Below, piece after piece: positions 26,788-34,104 of a stretch of DNA of 64,000 nucleotides. Within the stretch, counting starts at the first letter, position 1, and the number at the start of each line of letters is the position of its first letter. Below the pieces are notes generated by a model, which was not told the origin of the DNA, made no database searches, and worked only from the letters and a program-made list of their open reading frames with translations. The stretch is from positions 116,442 to 180,441 of the forward strand of contig CALVEM010000003.1 of assembly GCA_944326605.1 (NCBI GenBank). The letters are read 5' to 3'. The translations under genes and the position numbers were made by a program. Source of the DNA: Candidatus Gastranaerophilales bacterium (lineage in GTDB: Bacteria > Cyanobacteriota > Vampirovibrionia > Gastranaerophilales > Gastranaerophilaceae).

Positions 26788-27474
26788 TTACCACGGATAG
26801 TGGTCATTAATTTCCCAGCCGTCTTTTTGTATAATTGCCCCGCAGCTGAATCCTCTACCGTTTTCACACTCGGAGAGATTGTTAGATAGTGGATAATTTG
26901 TATTATACATTTGTACTTTATTGTTGCTGCTTGATAAAGTTATAAAAAAGATATCCCTGCCTGCCAAATTAGGTTTACTATCACCATTTATATCAAGTAC
27001 TATATATAAATCTTGAAATGTAGCTACACCGTTTTCATCACGTCTATTATTAATGAAGAAACGTATTCTAGTACCATCACTTAAATAAATAACGTAATTA
27101 GAAGGATCATTGGATATTTTTTGTACCTGCCCGTCTCTGTATATTTCATCAGATGCACTTTTACATTTGATTCCGCAATCTTTCTGAACTTTTAGATATG
27201 GTATAATATTTTGTTTAACAAGTAACGACAATCTATTTTGATAATTTACTGAAGGCATATCTTCTGGCACTATACCTTCCCAGGTTGTAAAATCACCGTT
27301 CTCAGACTGAGACATAACAAGAGCCTGATTTATAGTAGAATAAGCTTTCTTTAAGCGGGCAGCCGTTTCTTGCTTCTGATATTTTGTCATAACTGACGGT
27401 ATTGTCATAGCCGCAATAACCCCTATAATCCCAAGTGTAATTAATACTTCCGCTAAAGTAAAAGCTCTATTCAT
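26788..27474 (-). CDS. Prepilin-like protein
   Basis: 228 residues. Short leader MNRA followed by FTLAEVLITLG, i.e. cleavage after Ala4 with the invariant Glu at +5, then a ~20-residue hydrophobic helix. It has the family Ca-loop-like segment LDINGDSKPNLAGRDIF and the C-terminus DGWEINDHYPW. It should be processed by a prepilin peptidase and assembled into, or associated with, a type IV pilus or type II-like system. AAGGG lies 7 bases before the ATG. It stands alone, divergent from an XRE regulator. Confidence 0.88.
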   Translation of the reverse strand: MNRAFTLAEVLITLGIIGVIAAMTIPSVMTKYQKQETAARLKKAYSTINQALVMSQSENGDFTTWEGIVPEDMPSVNYQNRLSLLVKQNIIPYLKVQKDCGIKCKSASDEIYRDGQVQKISNDPSNYVIYLSDGTRIRFFINNRRDENGVATFQDLYIVLDINGDSKPNLAGRDIFFITLSSSNNKVQMYNTNYPLSNNLSECENGRGFSCGAIIQKDGWEINDHYPW

Positions 27475-27535
27475 ATATTTCCCTTTATTACTAATTAGTC
27501 ATATCTTATTAATATTATAACATATTATTTTTATT

Positions 27536-27826
27536 ATGCAACATAAGCGTAAAAAAAATATTGATAAAGAAAAAAGACAAATATTGTTGAATGCAATAGG
27601 AGAAATAATTCATGAAAAAAGAGAAAAAATAGGTAAAGGCATCTTACTGCACTCATACGAGTATGACCTTTCCAGCAGCTCGCTTTCGCTGCTGGAAAAA
27701 GGGGAAAGAGATCCGCAAATTACAACTCTCTGGAAAATAGTGAATTCACTTGGCATGAATTTTAATGAGTTTATTTCTCTACTCTGCAAAAAATTACCAG
27801 AAGATTTTAAAATGACAGATGATTAA
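27536..27826 (+). CDS. XRE-family transcriptional regulator
   Basis: 96 residues. The helix-turn-helix covers about 15-80 (LLNAIGEIIHEKREK, SSSSLSLLEKGERDPQI, LWKIVNSLGMNFNEF), with the classic LEKGERDP turn. It is divergent from the prepilin gene across 61 bases, so it may control that gene or itself. No Shine-Dalgarno is visible; TATTAT sits 7 bases before the ATG, a weaker candidate for leaderless start. Confidence 0.85.
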   Translation: MQHKRKKNIDKEKRQILLNAIGEIIHEKREKIGKGILLHSYEYDLSSSSLSLLEKGERDPQITTLWKIVNSLGMNFNEFISLLCKKLPEDFKMTDD

Positions 27827-27895
27827 ATATTTTAAATTAGTAACTTTAGAAATTACAACAAATCATTTATAAAAAATATAATAGTATAAATTATT

Positions 27896-28591
27896 TTAAG
27901 TATCTATTATAAATTTAGGCTTTATATTAACATTTTCCATAGCTTTAACGCAATTAGCTTCAGGCTGGCCTTTCACCAATTTTAACAAAGTATCAAAATG
28001 CTTTTCGCTCACATATTTTAATACTTCATTCACAGATTTAAAATTTAGCCTTAACTCACCAATCTTTTCAGCATCCGCAATATTTAAATTATTTGAATAA
28101 ATATATTCAATCGCATCCTTTCTTCGAGTATGCATTCGTTGAAAAAGTGCACTTTCGCCATTAGGTTTATAACTCGCTTTTGTAATATTTTGAATTCTTA
28201 CTCTTAATTTATTTATGTCAAATTTATTTGTTCTAAACCTTAAAAGAACAAGCTCACTCGATTTATCAGCTCCTTGCTGCATTAATGAATGTTTCCCCAA
28301 CAAAACTGAACCAATATTATATTTTTCTTCCGAACCTCCATACCTCACCCAAGTATTAAACCAACGCTTTGCAAAATTTTTCATGTCAAACATAAAAACG
28401 CCATCCAAAGTACTTAAAGGAGAAACATCTTTAGACGTCTTTATTACTCCAGACGCAAGCATAGAATTATAATTTGCCTTAGTTGTAATGTGATACAAAT
28501 ACCTTGGTATCTTTGAATTATTTTTTCCAAAAAATTTTTGAGCATTTTGGACAAGACAATTTCCATATTTATACAGTGAATTAATTGTCAT
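27896..28591 (-). CDS. Possible ADP-ribosyltransferase-fold protein
   Basis: 231 residues, soluble, no signal. The N-terminal YLYHITTKANYNSMLASGVI resembles the opening strand and helix of DarT/KptA-like ADP-ribosyltransferase folds (Y-H-x-T, then I/M-L-x-x-G). Near residue 160 the segment RRKDAIEYIY resembles the RR-x-x-A-E region holding the catalytic Glu of DarT. This is motif reading only; no antitoxin with a macro domain is adjacent. AAGGGG precedes the ATG. The fold is tentative and the function unknown. Confidence 0.6.
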   Translation of the reverse strand: MTINSLYKYGNCLVQNAQKFFGKNNSKIPRYLYHITTKANYNSMLASGVIKTSKDVSPLSTLDGVFMFDMKNFAKRWFNTWVRYGGSEEKYNIGSVLLGKHSLMQQGADKSSELVLLRFRTNKFDINKLRVRIQNITKASYKPNGESALFQRMHTRRKDAIEYIYSNNLNIADAEKIGELRLNFKSVNEVLKYVSEKHFDTLLKLVKGQPEANCVKAMENVNIKPKFIIDT

Positions 28592-28639
28592 TATTTTCCC
28601 CTTATTTATTATAAAACAAATTAAGAGAAAAAATTGTCT

Positions 28640-29350
28640 TTAATTTTCAATAATTTTAGCTTCTACTTTTTTTACACTGTTCACACTGGAATTTAAACTT
28701 TTCACAAGTTCAGCTGCCGTTTTTGCATTATAAAATTTACCGCTGGTTACAAGCGACGTACATTCAAGCTGTGACAGATCATCTTCATCGTTAATATTAA
28801 ACGCTATCACATCAATTGTTATATCTTTTCGCATTTTTATTAATTCAAGCACATAAGTGCACGGGCTTTCATCACAGTTTTCACCGCCGTCAGTCAATAA
28901 AATTATATGTTTTTTGCCTGAAAAACCAAGAAAATCTTTATTTACGGCCTGCTTTAAAGAATAAGTTATAGGTGTCATCCCCTTAGGTTTTATATCAAGC
29001 AGGGAATTTCTTATATTTATACCGTTTGCAACAGATACAGGATTTACAAGAGTTGATGCGCGACATGCCTCAAACGGAGTAAAACCCATTCGATGACCGT
29101 AAACACGCAAACCAACCGACATATTACGCGGCAAATTCGGAAGAATTGACTTCATAGTATCTATCATTAAATCAACTTTTTTACGACCTTCAAGATACTC
29201 AGACATGCTGTTTGAAAAATCAAGGATAAATAAAAGCCTTTCATCTTCATCAATCGGCGGCAGACTATCCGGTCTGTGCACATCATAGCCGCCTGCAAAC
29301 ACAGGTATAGCTATAAATAAAAATAGTAAGATTGCTGCTAAATTCTTCAT
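28640..29350 (-). CDS. Secreted von Willebrand factor A domain protein
   Basis: 236 residues with a signal peptide (1-19, ending VFA). The VWA domain has a complete MIDAS: DFSNS (Asp44, Ser46, Ser48), the Thr in KGMTPI, and the Asp in LTDGGENC. Two cysteines near that motif (ENCDESPC) may form a disulfide. It is likely a periplasmic or surface metal-dependent binding protein. Partner unknown. Confidence 0.9.
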   Translation of the reverse strand: MKNLAAILLFLFIAIPVFAGGYDVHRPDSLPPIDEDERLLFILDFSNSMSEYLEGRKKVDLMIDTMKSILPNLPRNMSVGLRVYGHRMGFTPFEACRASTLVNPVSVANGINIRNSLLDIKPKGMTPITYSLKQAVNKDFLGFSGKKHIILLTDGGENCDESPCTYVLELIKMRKDITIDVIAFNINDEDDLSQLECTSLVTSGKFYNAKTAAELVKSLNSSVNSVKKVEAKIIEN

Positions 29351-29370
29351 ATCAAATATTATTGCACCGT

Positions 29371-29390
29371 TTCACTCTTCACACTTCACT
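29371..29390. repeat. 20-bp dispersed repeat, copy 2
   Basis: ttcactcttcacacttcact, the exact reverse complement of 22743-22762, here in an intergenic region. Confidence 0.8.
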
Positions 29391-29463
29391 CTCCACTTTA
29401 TCCATTTGACGATTATTTTTTCTTGCAATATTATAAAAGTAATCAGAAATTGGCGGAGAAATT

Positions 29464-30690
29464 ATGAATAGCAAAGAATTAATAAAACAGGCAGAAAAAA
29501 GCCTTCAAAAAGAATTTGAAATAATAGATGAAATAAGGGATGTTAACCAAGAAAAAGTATTAAACGCATTTATTGAAAACAGAGTTGCTCCAGAACATTT
29601 TTATACAGTTTCAGGCTACGGACACGACGATATGGGAAGAGAAGTTCTTGATAAAGTATTTGCGGATGTATTCAAGGCAGAAAAAGCAATTGCAAGAATA
29701 CATTTTGCATCAGGTACACATACACTTGCCTGCTGCCTGTTCGGCAATTTAAGACCTGGTAATAAATTAATTTCAGTTGCAGGAGCGCCTTATGACACAA
29801 TGCAGGAAGTTATCGGGACTGCAGGTGATGATGAGACAAAAGAAGATTCTCTAATTGCCCACGGAATTCTCTATGAAGAAATCCCGTTAAAAAACGAAGA
29901 AGTAGATTTTGAAAAATTAGAAAAAACAATTGACGAAACTGTCACAATGGTTTTAATTCAGCGTTCAAAAGGATACTCGACAAGAAAGTCTCTTACTATC
30001 AACGAAATAGAAAAAATATGTAAAATTGTAAAATCGAAAAATCCAAAATGTATCTGCTTTGTAGACAACTGTTACGGTGAATTTGTAGAAGATAGAGAAC
30101 CGCTGGAAGCCGGAGCTGACTTAATTGCGGGCTCTTTAATCAAAAATCCGGGAGGCGGAATTGTAGAGGCAGGAGGATATATTGCAGGAAAAGGAAGATA
30201 TGTAGACAAATCCGCAAACAGATTAACAGCTCCGGGAATAGGATGTGAGGGCGGAGCAATGTTTAACCAGCATAGATTAATTTTTCAAGGGCTATTTATG
30301 GCACCGTCAATTGTCTCAGATGCTGTTAAAGGAGCTGTCCTTGCGGCTAAAATTTTTGAAGATCTCGGATTTAACACGGCACCAAAACATAATGAGAAAC
30401 GTACTGATATTATTCAAAACATAATATTTAATAATCCTGAGCACTTAGAGGAATTTTGCAGAACAATCCAGTCTTTTTCACCGGTCAACGGGTATGTAAC
30501 TCCAATTCCAGAATATATTCCGGGCTATGAGGACAAAGTTATTATGGCTGGCGGAACATTTATCGAAGGTTCTACAATTGAACTTTCAGCAGATGGTCCT
30601 ATGCGGCCGCCTTATGTTGCATATATGCAGGGCGGATTGAATTATTCGCACGTAAAAATAGCCTTAAAAAAATTTTTGGACAAAATCTAG
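29464..30690 (+). CDS. Methionine gamma-lyase-family (aluminium-resistance-like) PLP protein
   Basis: 408 residues, fold type I PLP enzyme of the Met_gamma_lyase (PF06838) group. Characteristic segments: IHFASGTHTLA, VDNCYGEF (Asp that contacts the PLP ring nitrogen), and GSLIKNPGGG with the Schiff-base Lys. The family was named for aluminium resistance but the biochemical role is unsettled; sulfur amino-acid cleavage is the usual prediction. GGAG precedes the ATG. Confidence 0.9.
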   Translation: MNSKELIKQAEKSLQKEFEIIDEIRDVNQEKVLNAFIENRVAPEHFYTVSGYGHDDMGREVLDKVFADVFKAEKAIARIHFASGTHTLACCLFGNLRPGNKLISVAGAPYDTMQEVIGTAGDDETKEDSLIAHGILYEEIPLKNEEVDFEKLEKTIDETVTMVLIQRSKGYSTRKSLTINEIEKICKIVKSKNPKCICFVDNCYGEFVEDREPLEAGADLIAGSLIKNPGGGIVEAGGYIAGKGRYVDKSANRLTAPGIGCEGGAMFNQHRLIFQGLFMAPSIVSDAVKGAVLAAKIFEDLGFNTAPKHNEKRTDIIQNIIFNNPEHLEEFCRTIQSFSPVNGYVTPIPEYIPGYEDKVIMAGGTFIEGSTIELSADGPMRPPYVAYMQGGLNYSHVKIALKKFLDKI

Positions 30691-30872
30691 TAAACACCTA
30701 ACTTATGTAAACTTTTTTAAAGCCCCGAATAACCGTATATGACTAATTCTTTAGGATTAGACATTAGATAATTAATAATATTAATTGACTATTTGATTTT
30801 TGTGGTATGCTGTTGTAGTACCCCAAAATACGGGACAGATAGTTTACATAGTATAAGAAGAGGAAGGTTAAT

Positions 30873-32567
30873 ATGTCATTACCAAATGTAGCATATTTCT
30901 CAATGGAAATCGCTCTGGATCAGTCCTTAAAAACTTACTCGGGCGGTTTGGGATTTTTGGCAGGATCTCACATGTTGTCTGCCGGTTATTTACAGATGCC
31001 TATGGTCGGTGTTACTATGCTATGGTCTTATGGTTATTATGATCAGCGTATTGCACAGGATGGTCAGGTTGAAGTAGCTTACATCAGAAAATATTACGAA
31101 TTTTTGAAAGACATCAACGCATCAACTGAAGTTGATATATTCGGAGAAAAAGTTAAAGTTAAAGCTTATCTGGTTGAACCGGAATTATTCGGTGCCTGCC
31201 CTGTTTATCTTTTAACAACAGATATCGAAGGAAACAGCGATTGGGCAAAAAGCATTTCTCACAAACTTTATGACGGAAATGAAAAAATCAGAATTGCTCA
31301 AGAAACTGTTTTAGGTATTGCAGGTATCAGAATTCTTCAGCAAATCGGTTACAACTTTGATGTTGTTCACATGAACGAAGGACACGCTCTTCCGGCTGCA
31401 TTTGAATTATTAAGACAATACAACGGTAACCTTGAAGAAGTTAAAAAGAAAACAGTGTTTACAACTCACACTCCTGTTGCAGCAGGTAACGAAGTTCACT
31501 GGGTTGACACACTTCTTGAAGGCGGCTTCTTTGCAGGATGTTCAAGAGAAACTGCAGTTCAATTAGGCGGCGAAAACTTCTCACTTACTGTTGCAGCTCT
31601 TAGAATGTCCAGAATTGCAAACGCAGTATCACAGTTGCACGGGCTTGTCGCAAACAAAATGTGGGAATGGGTTGAAGGAAGATGCCCGATACGTGCAATT
31701 ACTAACGCTGTAAATCTTCACTACTGGCAGGATGACAGAGTTAAAGAAGCAGCTAATAACCCTGAAAAATTATTAGCTGTTAAACGCGAAATGAAAGCAG
31801 AATTGTTTGAATATGTTGCAAATGTTGCAGGTAAAAGATTTGATCCTGACGTATTAACTATTACATGGGCAAGAAGATTTGCTGACTACAAAAGAGCATG
31901 GCTTATCCTTATGGATAAAGACAGAATTACAAAACTTCTTGACGCAAACAAAATTCAAATTATCTTTGCAGGTAAATTCCATCCGGATGATGTAATGGGG
32001 AAAGAAATGTTTAACAAACTTCTTAACCGTTCTCACAGCATGAAAAATGTTGTTGTATTACCGGGTTATGAACTTGAATTATCCGGTAAATTAAAACGCG
32101 GCTCTGACATCTGGTTAAATACTCCGCTAAGACCGTTTGAAGCTTCAGGAACATCAGGCATGTCAGCTAATGCTAACGGTACTGTTCACCTTTCAATATA
32201 TGACGGCTGGACTGTTGAAGGTACATTTAACGGTATCAACGGTTACACAGTTGAATATCCGGGGCTTGATGATGAAATGCCTTGGGAAGAACGCCATTGG
32301 AAAGACCATGAATGTATAATGAATATCATTGAAAACGAAATTATTCCGACATACTACGAAAACAAACAGGAATGGGCTCGTTTAATGAGACAGGCAATCA
32401 GAACATCAGAAGCATATTTCAATTCTGATCGTATGGTAATCGAATACTACAACAGATTGTATAAACCTATTGCACATAACGATTCAAGCTCTGGTGAAAA
32501 GAAAAAAGAAATGAATATTTCAGAAACTCCGACATTTGATGCCTGGACTTTCGCAAACATTAAATAG
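30873..32567 (+). CDS. Short-form alpha-glucan phosphorylase homologue lacking the PLP lysine
   Basis: 564 residues, GT35 family, the short type without the N-terminal DUF3417 region. Diagnostic segments: AYFSMEIALDQSLKTYSGGLG, HMNEGHALPA, TTHTPVAAGNE, and SGTSGMSANANG. In active phosphorylases the last motif reads GTSGMK, with the Lys forming the Schiff base to pyridoxal phosphate. Here that position is Ser431 (TCA at 32163-32165). Phosphorolysis of glycogen is therefore doubtful. Strong ribosome-binding site AGAGGAAGG; a clear terminator follows. Confidence 0.9.
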   Translation: MSLPNVAYFSMEIALDQSLKTYSGGLGFLAGSHMLSAGYLQMPMVGVTMLWSYGYYDQRIAQDGQVEVAYIRKYYEFLKDINASTEVDIFGEKVKVKAYLVEPELFGACPVYLLTTDIEGNSDWAKSISHKLYDGNEKIRIAQETVLGIAGIRILQQIGYNFDVVHMNEGHALPAAFELLRQYNGNLEEVKKKTVFTTHTPVAAGNEVHWVDTLLEGGFFAGCSRETAVQLGGENFSLTVAALRMSRIANAVSQLHGLVANKMWEWVEGRCPIRAITNAVNLHYWQDDRVKEAANNPEKLLAVKREMKAELFEYVANVAGKRFDPDVLTITWARRFADYKRAWLILMDKDRITKLLDANKIQIIFAGKFHPDDVMGKEMFNKLLNRSHSMKNVVVLPGYELELSGKLKRGSDIWLNTPLRPFEASGTSGMSANANGTVHLSIYDGWTVEGTFNGINGYTVEYPGLDDEMPWEERHWKDHECIMNIIENEIIPTYYENKQEWARLMRQAIRTSEAYFNSDRMVIEYYNRLYKPIAHNDSSSGEKKKEMNISETPTFDAWTFANIK

Positions 32568-32586
32568 TTTAATATACAGAATATAA

Positions 32587-32621
32587 CAGGACTTTCATTA
32601 ATTTGAAAGTCCTGTTTTTTT
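32587..32621 (+). terminator. Rho-independent terminator after the phosphorylase homologue
   Basis: A perfect 11-bp stem (caggactttca / tgaaagtcctg) with a 6-base loop, followed by seven T. Confidence 0.92.
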
Positions 32622-32660
32622 ATAAATATTACAAAAAGTTTACAAAACAACATTAAAAAT

Positions 32661-32688
32661 TAAAGTTATAAGCAAAAATATCCGACAT
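32661..32688 (+). promoter_or_regulatory. FliA (sigma-28)-like promoter, copy 1
   Basis: TAAA (32661-32664), 16-base spacer, TCCGACAT (32681-32688). It is close to the flagellar consensus TAAA-N15-GCCGATAA. The same -35, spacer length and -10 precede the paralogue at 63951. Confidence 0.5.
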
Positions 32689-32733
32689 GCAGATTAAGGA
32701 AACTCAACCAAAACGAAAGGAAGATCGACAGCG

Positions 32734-33885
32734 ATGGGAATGGCAGCGTCACAAGCTAGATTTTTAGGGCTGACAGCCAGAAAAACCAATGTTGAATTTG
32801 AAGGTCAGCAAATTAACCAGCAAAGAACAACATTGTCTAACCAGTCTGCAAACTACTACAACGATTTGTTGGGTATGTCTGTTCCAGTGCCGCCATCTGT
32901 CGATGACTACACTAAAACGGTTTACACTTTTGAAGACGGAGCGTTAACTAATCAGGTTACGGCTATGATTGCACAAACTGATGGTTCATATATTGTCAGC
33001 TACACAAGACAGTGGAAAGATGATTTCTCTGTTGTCTCTGCTTCTACCAGCATTGTGAACAGAAATAAAAACGGAAATGATGATCCGACTGATGACATAT
33101 ACAAAGTGGGAGCGACTACTTTGAGAAATATGTCTGATGCTATTACATATAATATTGACGGCCAAACGGCTTACTACAATACCGAGGATAAAAAATATTA
33201 TTCTACAGCTGATTTTCAACAGGGAACAGATATTGATACTGAAGGAAAAGAAATTAAACTTAACTCAGATGATGAATATCTTAACAGTTTATCTACGGAT
33301 CAGCTAGCTAATTTACAAAAAGAAGAACAGGAATATCTTGAATTACTCAAAGCAAAATACGGAGACGGAGATTATCTTGTCAGATATATTAAAAACTCTT
33401 CTACCGGAGAATATATGCCTTACTTCTACAAATTGAGCGACTTAGAGCAGGCTAACTATGATGATAAAGGTAATTCGCAATCTAACATTAACTGCTACAC
33501 TATAGGAGCTGAAACTAAAGCTGAAGAAGTCAAAGCTGTTGAAGGATGCAAACTCGAAAAAGACAGCTCAGGAAGATACATTAATATTACTATACCTAGC
33601 GCTGACGGACAAACGGAAGTTACTTATGCGCTTACAACAACTACTGTTACTGATCAGGAAGCATACGAAGATGCTATGAACCAGTACGAATTCGACAAGC
33701 AGGAATACGATCAGGCGATTGATCAGATTAACGCGAAAATTGAAATTATTCAGGCTCAGGATAAAAACCTTGAATTAAGGTTAAAACAACTCGACACTGA
33801 GCAGGATGCTATTCAAACCGAAATGGATGCGGTGCAAAAAGTTATTGAAAAAAACACTGAATCCACTTTCAAAACATTCGGGTAG
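32734..33885 (+). CDS. Lineage-specific protein, MGMAASQARFLGLTARK family
   Basis: 383 residues, no signal peptide. The N-terminus (to about 40) and the C-terminal coiled coil (LELRLKQLDTEQDAI, MDAVQKVIEKNTES, FKTFG) are the parts I associate with a family special to Gastranaerophilales; the Asp/Thr-rich middle is variable. The start of a paralogue is at 63951 with a matching leader and promoter. The FliA-like promoter and coiled-coil ends suggest a surface or flagellum-related structural protein, but this is inference. AAAGGAAG lies upstream of the ATG. Confidence 0.75.
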   Translation: MGMAASQARFLGLTARKTNVEFEGQQINQQRTTLSNQSANYYNDLLGMSVPVPPSVDDYTKTVYTFEDGALTNQVTAMIAQTDGSYIVSYTRQWKDDFSVVSASTSIVNRNKNGNDDPTDDIYKVGATTLRNMSDAITYNIDGQTAYYNTEDKKYYSTADFQQGTDIDTEGKEIKLNSDDEYLNSLSTDQLANLQKEEQEYLELLKAKYGDGDYLVRYIKNSSTGEYMPYFYKLSDLEQANYDDKGNSQSNINCYTIGAETKAEEVKAVEGCKLEKDSSGRYINITIPSADGQTEVTYALTTTTVTDQEAYEDAMNQYEFDKQEYDQAIDQINAKIEIIQAQDKNLELRLKQLDTEQDAIQTEMDAVQKVIEKNTESTFKTFG

Positions 33886-33909
33886 GAACGTAGCCGTTCC
33901 ATCCGACAC
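33885..33909. repeat. 25-bp hairpin repeat, copy 2 (plus a partial third copy)
   Basis: GGAACG-TAGC-CGTTCC then atccgacac; it overlaps the stop codon of the preceding gene. A truncated copy (ggaacgtagccgc) lies at 33948-33960. The rest of 33961-34075 is AT-rich with no gene seen. Confidence 0.75.
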
Positions 33910-34078
33910 TTAGGGCTTTGTAGAAATTATAAAGTCTTTACTAAAGAGGAACGTAGCCGCTCAAAACGAAAATGAAAATCTTTGAAAACATAAATTGGCT
34001 AAATATAAAAGGAGCACTAACTACAAATTCAAATAATAATAATTTATAATTTTATATGTTTCCTTTCCCTTTAAATCT

Positions 34079-34104
34079 AACGACCCAATAGGTCGTTTTT
34101 TTTT
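34079..34104 (+). terminator. Rho-independent terminator, probably bidirectional
   Basis: Stem aacgacc / ggtcgtt with a 5-base loop and about ten T on the plus strand. It sits between convergent genes at 33885 and 34103 and could serve both. Confidence 0.8.

Noticed and set aside
27523..27535. TATTAT 7 bases before the XRE regulator ATG as another leaderless promoter
   Set aside because: No -35-like hexamer at 16-18 bases; kept only as a weak possibility.
30704..30850. 10-bp inverted repeat (tatgtaaact / agtttacata) enclosing 127 bases before the phosphorylase gene, considered as a riboswitch
   Set aside because: No match to a riboswitch core that I recognise; in AT-rich DNA a 10-bp inverted match can arise by chance. 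The region holds only a poor TTGACT-15-TATGCT promoter candidate.
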